Source: Polaribacter sp.
GTDB lineage: Bacteria; Bacteroidota; Bacteroidia; Flavobacteriales; Flavobacteriaceae
DNA: 12,387 bases
Reading direction: 5' to 3'
Assembly (NCBI GenBank): GCA_030731695.1
Contig: JANQTK010000280.1
Span: forward strand, 1 to 12,387
This document shows positions 6,922-12,387 of this stretch, piece by piece. Position numbers and translations under genes: made by a program. The notes under the pieces are model-generated. The model ran no database searches, had not been told where the DNA came from, and saw nothing but the letters and a program-made list of their open reading frames with translations. The first letter of the stretch is position 1. Each line of letters starts with the position of its first letter.

Positions 6922-8736
6922 TTAATCAGCAGGAATCGTAGTCATATTTCCATCTCTTGCAGCTCTGTAATGAGGAGAAAGGATTTCAACACCACGTTCG
7001 TTACAAACATCTTGAATATTTTGATGTAAATTAGAGTACACAAGTGCTTGTTTACTAGCTTCTTTTGTATATGCATTTATTTGATACGATACATAAAAAT
7101 CATCTAAACTTGTTTGTAAAACAAATGGTTTTGGTTCTTTTAAAATCATTTCTGTTCTTAGAGCTGCATCAATCAATACTTCATGCATTTTTTTCCAAGG
7201 AACATCATAACCGATAGTTACTGTTGAATAAATTATCAATCCGGTTTCTTTTGCGCCATTGGTATAATTGGTGGTATTGCCATTTAAAATCGCTGAATTA
7301 GGAATGGTAATTATTTCATTTTTAATCGTTTTAACTCTGGTTACTAATAATGTTTTTTCGATAACATCTCCAGAAATGTCTCCAATTTTTATACGATCTC
7401 CAATTTTAAAAGGACGCATATAGGTAATTACCAAACCAGCAATCATATTGGCAATTGCTGATGATGAACCCAATGAAAATAAGACTCCAATAAAAACAGA
7501 AACCCCTTTAAATATATTAGAATCTGATCCCGGTAAATAAGGAAAAATCAATACAAACATAAAAGCATACAACAAAAATTTAACAATGCTATGAGTTGGC
7601 ATTGCCCAATCAGCATGAAAGCCTGAAATTTGAAGTTTTTCGGCTTCTATTTCTTGAAAAATATATTTTACAAAACGCATTACATACTTCATTACAAAAT
7701 AAATAACTAGAATCGTAAATAGGTTAGGTAAGTATTTAAAAACAGAAATAAAAACACCTTTTAAAGGCGACCAAACTAGTTGAAAAAGCGCATCAGCCCA
7801 ATCACGGGAAAAAGGAAAAATACTGAATATAATAGGTAGTGTAATGTATAGCAATAAGGCATACACAAACCAACGAACTATTTTTAGAATAAAGTAAATT
7901 ACTTGTATTTCTTGCTCAGCTGTTAAGAAAACATAGTCTTTATACAATAAATTTTTAAGCCATTTGTCTTTATTGGTTTCAATAAATAGCAACAGTTTTG
8001 TGTTTCCTTTTTCAATCAATTTAAGAATGATCCAAGCTATAAAAATCACTAAAAATACGAGTCCAATTCGCCCCAAAAGTTTTAACAAACTATTTTCGTC
8101 TTTCGCTTTTACAATGGCTTCCTTAATAGTTTCTTTAAAAGAATTAGCCAATTCATTCATAGATTTTCCATACCAAATCGCATCATTTTCAGAAACGCTC
8201 ATCAAAATAATTTCTTTGTATACAATATCAAAATTGTTTTCTGATTTTATTACTAAAATGGAATCGACTTTTAGGAAATCATCCTCATATAAATTTTCAA
8301 TTTTACGGCTAATGTTGAGAGCTCTTTCTTTAGGAGTTGATGCACCAATTTTAGAATATACTATGAAAAGAGTATCTTTTAAAACGCCAATTACTGGATA
8401 GCCTTTGGCTGTTTTTCGTAAAGAGTCTATTTGATTTTTTTTACTGTCAATTCTTTTTTGTTCGTTCTCTTTTATTGATTTTAGCTGTTTTAGCAATTCT
8501 TCTTTTTGAAGATTATCCGTAGTTTTTAATTTAGATAACTGTGATTCTAATTCCGTTTTTTTAATAGAATCAGCAATACGTTGTTGCTCAACTTTTGCAA
8601 GTTTTACATTGTATTCTTGTAATGCAATGATATTGATTGAATCATTTTTTTGAGACAAACTATCAATTTGACTACATAATGATATGCTACTTAAAAGCAA
8701 TAATAAATAGAGATGCTTTTTGAGATTTTTAACCAT
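6922..8736 (-). CDS. MscS-family mechanosensitive ion channel, large form
   Basis: From the ATG at 8736-8734 the protein has 604 residues. A signal peptide (KKHLYLLLLLSSISLCSQ) is followed by a Lys/Glu/Gln-rich coiled coil (about 38-108) and a further periplasmic region. Five predicted membrane helices follow (about 219-243, 277-309, 324-357, 383-402 and 410-440). The last is the Gly/Ala-rich pore helix, with SLGSSSAIANMIAGLVITY running into RPFKIGDRI, the MscS hallmark. The beta domain contains GDISGDVIE and IPNSAIL, and the C-terminal alpha/beta cage domain completes the protein. It should release solutes during osmotic downshock. The frame is open upstream to a TTG at 8781, but the signal peptide supports the ATG. 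The channel gene stands alone on the minus strand, with its 5' end facing the divergent his operon. Its stop may be premature (see the extension at 6856-6921). Confidence 0.93.
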   Translation of the reverse strand: MVKNLKKHLYLLLLLSSISLCSQIDSLSQKNDSINIIALQEYNVKLAKVEQQRIADSIKKTELESQLSKLKTTDNLQKEELLKQLKSIKENEQKRIDSKKNQIDSLRKTAKGYPVIGVLKDTLFIVYSKIGASTPKERALNISRKIENLYEDDFLKVDSILVIKSENNFDIVYKEIILMSVSENDAIWYGKSMNELANSFKETIKEAIVKAKDENSLLKLLGRIGLVFLVIFIAWIILKLIEKGNTKLLLFIETNKDKWLKNLLYKDYVFLTAEQEIQVIYFILKIVRWFVYALLLYITLPIIFSIFPFSRDWADALFQLVWSPLKGVFISVFKYLPNLFTILVIYFVMKYVMRFVKYIFQEIEAEKLQISGFHADWAMPTHSIVKFLLYAFMFVLIFPYLPGSDSNIFKGVSVFIGVLFSLGSSSAIANMIAGLVITYMRPFKIGDRIKIGDISGDVIEKTLLVTRVKTIKNEIITIPNSAILNGNTTNYTNGAKETGLIIYSTVTIGYDVPWKKMHEVLIDAALRTEMILKEPKPFVLQTSLDDFYVSYQINAYTKEASKQALVYSNLHQNIQDVCNERGVEILSPHYRAARDGNMTTIPAD

Positions 8737-8964
8737 AAAGAAGTTTGTTTTAGATGTTAAAAATACTAAAACTGTTATCAATAAAGTAATTTACAATAAC
8801 AAAAGTTCTTTAAAGGCATTTTAAAACCGTAATTTATTGGTTGGTATATTAATTTTAAAAAACATATTTCAATGCTATGCTAAGAAGGTTTTTGTTATTA
8901 TATATGATCTTTTTTACTAAAACAACATGTATTAATATGGAATCAATTATTTTTTTTAATTTCC
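8737..8964. other. AT-rich spacer between the divergent mscS and his operons
   Basis: No reading frame with protein-like character, tRNA or strong hairpin is seen in these 228 bases. It must hold the mscS promoter on the minus strand, but no convincing TTG plus TAnnTTTG pair was found. Confidence 0.5.
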
Positions 8965-8997
8965 TTTGGTGATTTAGAAATAAAATTTCGATATTTG
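8965..8997 (+). promoter_or_regulatory. Candidate promoter of the his operon
   Basis: TTTG at 8965-8968 is followed after 21 bases by GATATTTG at 8990-8997, one mismatch from the Bacteroidota -7 box TAnnTTTG and within its usual spacing. Transcription would begin near 9002-9006, about 10-14 bases before the leader peptide ATG, which is the geometry expected for an attenuated operon. Confidence 0.55.
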
Positions 8998-9015
8998 CAC
9001 ATCATTAAAAAAGAC

Positions 9016-9072
9016 ATGACATTTATTCAAAAACATCATCATCATTTTTACAATTGCTTTCAAGCGATTTAA
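9016..9072 (+). CDS. hisL: His operon leader peptide (18 residues, four consecutive His)
   Basis: ATG at 9016 follows an A-rich stretch (AAAAAAG) and opens an 18-codon frame, MTFIQKHHHHFYNCFQAI, ending in TAA at 9070-9072. Codons 7-10 are four CAT His codons in a row at 9034-9045, directly upstream of the attenuator hairpins and of hisG. This is the hallmark of a ribosome-mediated his attenuator. E. coli hisL is similar in design, with seven His codons. When charged His-tRNA is scarce the ribosome stalls on these codons and covers the first hairpin arm at 9052-9059. When it is plentiful the ribosome reaches the stop, which lies inside the second arm. The peptide itself probably has no function after translation. 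Confidence 0.88.
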   Translation: MTFIQKHHHHFYNCFQAI

Positions 9073-9118
9073 AAATGTATTGAATAAATTCAAGATATTT
9101 ATAAACCCGTTTGAGCAA
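9052..9118 (+). promoter_or_regulatory. His attenuator: competing hairpins 1:2 and 2:3 (antiterminator)
   Basis: Hairpin 1:2 pairs AATTGCTT (9052-9059) with AAGCGATT (9062-9069), with one G-U pair. Arm 2, TCAAGCG (9060-9066), can instead pair with CGTTTGA (9108-9114), the 5' arm of the terminator, with one G-U pair. TTGC (9054-9057) can extend this pairing with GCAA (9115-9118). Pairings 1:2 and 2:3, and 2:3 and the terminator 3:4, exclude each other. A ribosome stalled on the His codons (9034-9045) would cover arm 1, free arm 2 to form 2:3 and prevent termination. Confidence 0.8.
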
Positions 9119-9133
9119 ATCAAACGGGTTTTT
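9103..9133 (+). terminator. Attenuator terminator hairpin upstream of hisG
   Basis: A perfect 12-bp stem, AAACCCGTTTGA (9103-9114) with TCAAACGGGTTT (9120-9131), has a GCAAA loop and ends in a run of five T residues (9129-9133). It lies 40 bases before the hisG ATG, so transcription of the whole operon must pass it. It overlaps the open frame upstream of hisG, which rules out hisG starting earlier. Confidence 0.92.
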
Positions 9134-9173
9134 AGTTGAATCCAATTTGCTCAAATACAAAACAAAAAAACAA

Positions 9174-10031
9174 ATGAGTAACTTACGAATAGCCATTCAA
9201 AAAGCAGGAAGATTACATGAAGAATCCATGGAACTCCTAAAAGACATTGGGATTTCTATTGATAACGGAAAAGACCAACTTAAAGCCGCTGCAAGAGATT
9301 TTCCTGTAGAAGTTTTTTACCTACGAAATGGCGATATTCCGCAATATTTGCGAGATGGAGTAGTAGATGCAGCCATTATTGGCGAAAACATTTTGATTGA
9401 AAAAGGAGTTGATTTACCTTTTGTAGAGCGTTTGGGATTCTCGAAATGCAAAGTTTCTATTGCTGTTCCAAAAGAGTCGGATGCAAGTTCATTGAAAGAT
9501 TTAGCTGGAAAAGAAATTGCCACTTCGTATCCTGAAACTGTAAAACGTTTCTTAGATGCGCAAGGTATCACAGCAAAATTGCACATTATTAATGGTTCCG
9601 TTGAAATTGCCCCAAATATTGGTTTGGCAGATGGTATTTGTGATATCGTTTCAAGTGGAAGTACGCTTTTCAAAAACGGATTGAAAGAAATTGAAGTGTT
9701 GCTAAAATCAGAAGCTGTTTTAGCAGTTTCACCAAAAATGGATGATGAACGCAAAGCGATTTTAGCAAAAATACAGTTCCGAATTCAGTCTGTTTTAAAA
9801 GGAAGAAATTCAAAATACATCTTATTAAATGCACCTAATGATAAATTAGACGAAATTATAAAAGTTTTGCCAGGGATGAGAAGTCCTACTGTGTTGCCTT
9901 TAGCAGAAAAAGGGTGGAGTTCAGTGCACACCGTGATTAGTAAAAATCAGTTTTGGGAAATTATTGACGAACTAAAAAGTAAAGGTGCAGAAGGTATTTT
10001 AGTGTGTCCAATTGAAAAAATGGTTTTATAG
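9174..10031 (+). CDS. hisG: ATP phosphoribosyltransferase HisG, long form
   Basis: This enzyme catalyses the first, committed step of histidine synthesis, ATP plus PRPP to phosphoribosyl-ATP, in the cytosol. The protein has 285 residues from ATG 9174 and begins NLRIAIQKAGRL. The GDIPQYLRDGVVDAAIIGENI segment and the PRPP-binding loop SSGST (160-164, within DIVSSGSTLFKNGL) identify the catalytic part. About 70 C-terminal residues (LNAPNDKLDEIIKVLPGMRSPTVLP and on) form the ACT-like regulatory domain. This makes it the long, hexameric HisG that is feedback-inhibited by histidine and needs no HisZ. The ATG at 9174 is chosen because the frame upstream runs through the terminator. Synthesis is thus controlled both by attenuation and by feedback. 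The last codons form the left arm of a 40-base palindrome. Confidence 0.96.
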   Translation: MSNLRIAIQKAGRLHEESMELLKDIGISIDNGKDQLKAAARDFPVEVFYLRNGDIPQYLRDGVVDAAIIGENILIEKGVDLPFVERLGFSKCKVSIAVPKESDASSLKDLAGKEIATSYPETVKRFLDAQGITAKLHIINGSVEIAPNIGLADGICDIVSSGSTLFKNGLKEIEVLLKSEAVLAVSPKMDDERKAILAKIQFRIQSVLKGRNSKYILLNAPNDKLDEIIKVLPGMRSPTVLPLAEKGWSSVHTVISKNQFWEIIDELKSKGAEGILVCPIEKMVL

Positions 10032-10059
10032 ATTTTTTAAAAAAAATCTATAAAACCAT
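10020..10059. repeat. 40-base near-perfect palindrome spanning the hisG stop codon
   Basis: Arm 10020-10038 is the exact reverse complement of 10041-10059 (19 bp), with only AA between. The left arm contains the last three sense codons and the TAG of hisG. There is no T tract after the right arm, so it is not a standard terminator. As RNA it would form a long hairpin capping the hisG coding end. Confidence 0.85.
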
Positions 10060-10078
10060 GCTGAACTCGTTTCAGCAT
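10058..10078. repeat. Inverted repeat ATGCTGAA-N5-TTCAGCAT
   Basis: A perfect 8-bp stem (10058-10065 with 10071-10078) has the loop CTCGT. It directly abuts, and shares two bases with, the larger palindrome. Its CTGAA-N5-TTCAG core recurs at 10147-10162 with different but compensated flanks. From memory this looks like a dispersed intergenic element of flavobacterial genomes, which I could not check. Confidence 0.65.
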
Positions 10079-10144
10079 CAAAATAGTTGAACTAGTCCTA
10101 AAACATAATAAGTTCGGTTAATTTTAAAACAAAAAGAATATTAG

Positions 10145-10165
10145 ACCCTGAAATGAATTCAGGGT
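10145..10165. repeat. Inverted repeat ACCCTGAA-N5-TTCAGGGT
   Basis: A perfect 8-bp stem (10145-10152 with 10158-10165) has the loop ATGAA. It shares the CTGAA-N5-TTCAG core with the element at 10058-10078, while the outer three pairs differ on both sides in a compensated way. An in-frame ATG for hisD at 10153 lies in the loop but is probably not the start. Confidence 0.65.
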
Positions 10166-10183
10166 TGATTAACAAGTTAATCA
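10166..10183. repeat. Inverted repeat abutting the hisD start codon
   Basis: TGATTAAC (10166-10173) pairs perfectly with GTTAATCA (10176-10183) around AA. The last paired base is the A of the hisD ATG. Together with the preceding hairpin it makes two back-to-back stems directly upstream of the start. They could influence ribosome access or protect a processed 5' end. A DNA-level role is also possible. Confidence 0.6.
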
Positions 10184-11472
10184 TGAAAACAATTCTAAAT
10201 CCAGCAAAAACAGCTTGGAAAACAATCTTAGAAAGACCCACCAAAACAGTGGATGATATTGAAAAAACAGTGTTGCAAATTTTTGACGATGTTCAAAAAA
10301 ATGGGGATTCAGCTGTAGATAAATACACCTCGTTGTTTGATGGAGTTCAACTCAAAGAAAAATTAGTAACCACCACTGAAATAGATGAAGCTATTCAAGC
10401 TATTTCTCCCGAATTAAAGGAAGCCATTGGAGTTGCTCATAGAAACATCTTGCTTTTTCACAAATCGCAAAAAACCGAAAAAGTTTCTGTAGAAACCTAT
10501 AGAGGCGTGTTTTGTTGGCAAGAAAAAAGACCGATTCAAAAAGTTGGTTTGTACATTCCTGGAGGAACAGCACCTTTATTTTCAACGGTTTTAATGTTGG
10601 CAATTCCTGCGCAAATTGCAGGTTGTCAAGAAATTGTATTGTGTTCTCCACCGAATAAAGAGGGTAAAATTCATCCAGCTATTTTATATGCTGCCAATTT
10701 ATGTGGTGTAACAAAAATTATAAAAGTAGGAGGTATTCAAGCCATTGCAGGTATGACTTTTGGCACAAAAGACATTCCACAGGTTTATAAAATATTCGGG
10801 CCAGGAAATCAGTTTGTAACAGTTGCCAAACAATTGGCTACCAAATATAGTGTTGCTATTGATATGCCTGCAGGACCTAGCGAATTATTAGTAGTTGCAG
10901 ACGAATCTGCAATAGCATCTTACATTGCCGCTGATTTATTAAGTCAAGCAGAGCATGGTATTGATAGTCAAGTAGTTTTGGTCTCTACATCTAAAGTATT
11001 GATTGAAGAAGTCTCTGAAGAAATTTCGAAACAAGTAACACAATTACCAAGAAAAGAAATTGCTGAAAAAGCGATTGCAAACTCTGTAGCTATTTTTGTT
11101 GAAACTGATGCAATTGCCTTAGATTTGATCAATGAATACGGTCCTGAGCATTTTATTGTAGCAACAAAAAACAGTGCTTTTTATGTTGACAATATTGCCA
11201 ATGCAGGCTCAGTTTTTATTGGAAATTACACTCCCGAAAGTGCAGGCGATTATGCTTCTGGCACGAATCATACGTTGCCAACCAACGGATTTAGTAAAGC
11301 GTATTCAGGTGTGAATTTGGATAGTTTTTTAAAGAGCATTACGTTTCAAGAAATCACCAAAGTAGGCATTCAAAGTATTGGAAAATATATTGAAATAATG
11401 GCAGAAACAGAAGGGTTGCAAGCGCACAAAAATGCAGTTACATTGCGTTTAAAAGACTTAAATAATAACTAA
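10183..11472 (+). CDS. hisD: Histidinol dehydrogenase HisD
   Basis: HisD performs the last two steps of histidine synthesis, histidinol to histidinal to histidine, with NAD and zinc, in the cytosol. The protein has 429 residues from ATG 10183. Every key residue sits at a constant offset of four from the E. coli enzyme. Zinc ligands are Q255 and H258 (SQAEHG), D356 (SAGDYASG) and H415 (LQAHKNA). The catalytic pair is E322-H323 (YGPEHF). The NAD-binding part includes GLYIPGGTAPLFSTVLM and FGPGNQFVTVAKQL. An upstream in-frame ATG at 10153 would add ten residues without family resemblance and lies in a hairpin loop, so it is rejected. A gap of 151 bases from hisG, filled with palindromes, is unusual for a his operon. 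Confidence 0.96.
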   Translation: MKTILNPAKTAWKTILERPTKTVDDIEKTVLQIFDDVQKNGDSAVDKYTSLFDGVQLKEKLVTTTEIDEAIQAISPELKEAIGVAHRNILLFHKSQKTEKVSVETYRGVFCWQEKRPIQKVGLYIPGGTAPLFSTVLMLAIPAQIAGCQEIVLCSPPNKEGKIHPAILYAANLCGVTKIIKVGGIQAIAGMTFGTKDIPQVYKIFGPGNQFVTVAKQLATKYSVAIDMPAGPSELLVVADESAIASYIAADLLSQAEHGIDSQVVLVSTSKVLIEEVSEEISKQVTQLPRKEIAEKAIANSVAIFVETDAIALDLINEYGPEHFIVATKNSAFYVDNIANAGSVFIGNYTPESAGDYASGTNHTLPTNGFSKAYSGVNLDSFLKSITFQEITKVGIQSIGKYIEIMAETEGLQAHKNAVTLRLKDLNNN

Positions 11473-11473
11473 A

Positions 11474-11522
11474 TGTCACTCCGAGTGATTTTGAGGAACG
11501 AAAAATTGTATCGAGAAGTTTA
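11474..11522. repeat. Possible dispersed intergenic repeat between hisD and hisC
   Basis: The 55-base gap between hisD and hisC begins with TCACTCCGAGTGA (11476-11488), a 6-1-6 perfect palindrome. It is followed by TTTTGAGGAACG and TTGTATCGAGAAGT. From memory this combination resembles a short repeat scattered between genes in many flavobacterial genomes. Only one copy is in this window, so its repeated nature is not shown here. Confidence 0.45.
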
Positions 11523-11527
11523 TCAAA

Positions 11528-12387
11528 ATGAAAAATAATTTCAACCTAAATAGTCTCATTCGAGAAAATATAAAATATTTAAAACCGTATTCATCTGCCA
11601 GAGATGAATACAAAGATGTTGCTATCAACGACATGATTTTTTTGGATGCCAATGAAAATCCGTTCGAAAATGGCGTGAATCGTTATCCTGATCCTCAGCA
11701 ATTGACTGTGAAAAAAGCCTTGGCGAATATCAAAAACGTCAATGAAAAAAACATTTTGTTGGGTAATGGAAGTGATGAAGTATTAGACTTGTTATTCCGA
11801 GCTTTTTGCGAGCCAAACAAAGACAATATCATTAGTTTGCCACCAACGTATGGTATGTATGCTGTTTTGGCATCACTCAATGCCATTGAAGATAGAAGAG
11901 TGTTATTGTCAGCTGATTTTCAGCCACAAATTCCACAGATTTTAGCAGCTGTAGATGCCAATTCTAAAATCCTTTTTTTATGCTCGCCCAACAATCCTTC
12001 AGGAAATAGTTTTTCTGAAGAAGCAATTGAAACTTTATTGAAGAATTTTCAAGGTTTGGTCGTGATTGATGAGGCATATATTGATTTTTCAAAGCAAGAA
12101 AGTTGGTTGAAAAAACTAACTGAATATCCGAATTTGGTCATCACACAAACGCTTTCAAAAGCTTATGGAATGGCAGGAATTCGTTTGGGAATTTGTTATG
12201 CTTCTGAAGAAATTATTCGAATTTTAAACAACATCAAGCCACCCTACAATATCAACGAATTGACGCAACAAAAGGCGTTAGAACGTTTGCAAGATAGGGA
12301 AGGAGTAGCCCAAGAAATTGAAATGATTTTATCAGAAAGAAATCAATTAGCAGTAGCTTTGAAAAGTATTTCATTCATTGAAAAAAT
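11528..12387 (+). CDS. hisC: Histidinol-phosphate aminotransferase HisC (3' end outside window)
   Basis: From ATG 11528 there are 286 open codons to the window edge. The full enzyme is about 345-350 residues, so roughly 60 are missing. It is a PLP-dependent, fold-type I aminotransferase converting imidazole-acetol phosphate to histidinol phosphate. Visible signatures are the substrate-arm LDANENPF near the N-terminus, LLGNGSDEVLDLLFRAF, PPTYGMY, CSPNNPSGN and VIDEAYIDF. The PLP-binding lysine is K211 in TQTLSKAYGMAGIRLG. It follows hisD after 55 bases on the same strand and continues the typical Bacteroidota order hisG-hisD-hisC. Stop and later his genes should lie to the right of the window. 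Confidence 0.95.
   Translation, partial: MKNNFNLNSLIRENIKYLKPYSSARDEYKDVAINDMIFLDANENPFENGVNRYPDPQQLTVKKALANIKNVNEKNILLGNGSDEVLDLLFRAFCEPNKDNIISLPPTYGMYAVLASLNAIEDRRVLLSADFQPQIPQILAAVDANSKILFLCSPNNPSGNSFSEEAIETLLKNFQGLVVIDEAYIDFSKQESWLKKLTEYPNLVITQTLSKAYGMAGIRLGICYASEEIIRILNNIKPPYNINELTQQKALERLQDREGVAQEIEMILSERNQLAVALKSISFIEK

Noticed and set aside
7964..8401. Plus-strand open frame of 145 codons inside mscS
   Set aside because: Antisense shadow of the channel gene with no start context or domain. The same applies to minus-strand frames at 3757-4074 and 4123-4386 inside the second permease, 10400-10651 in hisD and 11695-11886 in hisC, and to the plus-strand frame at 264-470 in the HAD gene.
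9034..9045. CATCATCATCAT as a simple-sequence repeat
   Set aside because: It lies in frame inside a start-to-stop leader ORF directly before a terminator and hisG, so the His codon run is the better explanation.
9111..9173. An earlier start for hisG, adding 21 residues
   Set aside because: The added codons run through the attenuator terminator, begin with a TTG and show no HisG-like sequence. The ATG at 9174 matches the family start.
9317..9754. Minus-strand open frame of 145 codons inside hisG
   Set aside because: It lies wholly antisense to a conserved enzyme gene, and the product has no recognisable domain.

Overview
The window looks like a chromosome segment from a member of the Flavobacteriaceae (Bacteroidota). 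The evidence is the strongly AT-rich sequence, A-rich start regions without clear Shine-Dalgarno sites, candidate promoters of the TTG-N17-23-TAnnTTTG kind, the gene order hisG-hisD-hisC, and the style of the proteins. The genus cannot be fixed from this sequence.

Left (1-1029, minus strand): a DCC-family thiol-disulfide protein is followed with zero spacing by a HAD-family phosphatase/phosphomutase whose 3' end runs off the window. Positions 1030-1205 separate these from a divergent operon and carry an array of AATACT half-sites.

Left centre (1206-5509, plus strand): a compact four-gene export operon encodes a MacB-type ABC ATPase, two paralogous FtsX/MacB-type permeases and a periplasmic adaptor (membrane fusion protein). 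It ends in a strong hairpin terminator at 5530-5558. No outer-membrane TolC partner is present here.

Centre (5641-6633, minus strand): a small copper- or metal-handling cluster. Reading in its own direction, it encodes a Met-rich lipoprotein, a 24-residue one-helix membrane protein, and a short HMA plus heavy-metal-binding-domain protein. The last looks like the cut-off N-terminus of a CopA-type P-type ATPase.

Right centre (6922-8736, minus strand): a large MscS-family mechanosensitive channel with an N-terminal signal peptide and coiled coil. After its TAA stop the same frame continues for 21 protein-like codons, suggesting a recent nonsense change or readthrough.

Right (8965-12387, plus strand): the start of the histidine biosynthesis operon. 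A promoter is followed by an 18-codon leader peptide with four consecutive His codons, and then by mutually exclusive hairpins ending in a terminator, which is a classic attenuator. hisG, hisD and a partial hisC follow. The hisG-hisD gap is unusually long (151 bases) and packed with perfect palindromes. The hisD-hisC gap holds what looks like a dispersed intergenic repeat. The attenuator would let the cell transcribe hisGDC only when charged His-tRNA is scarce.
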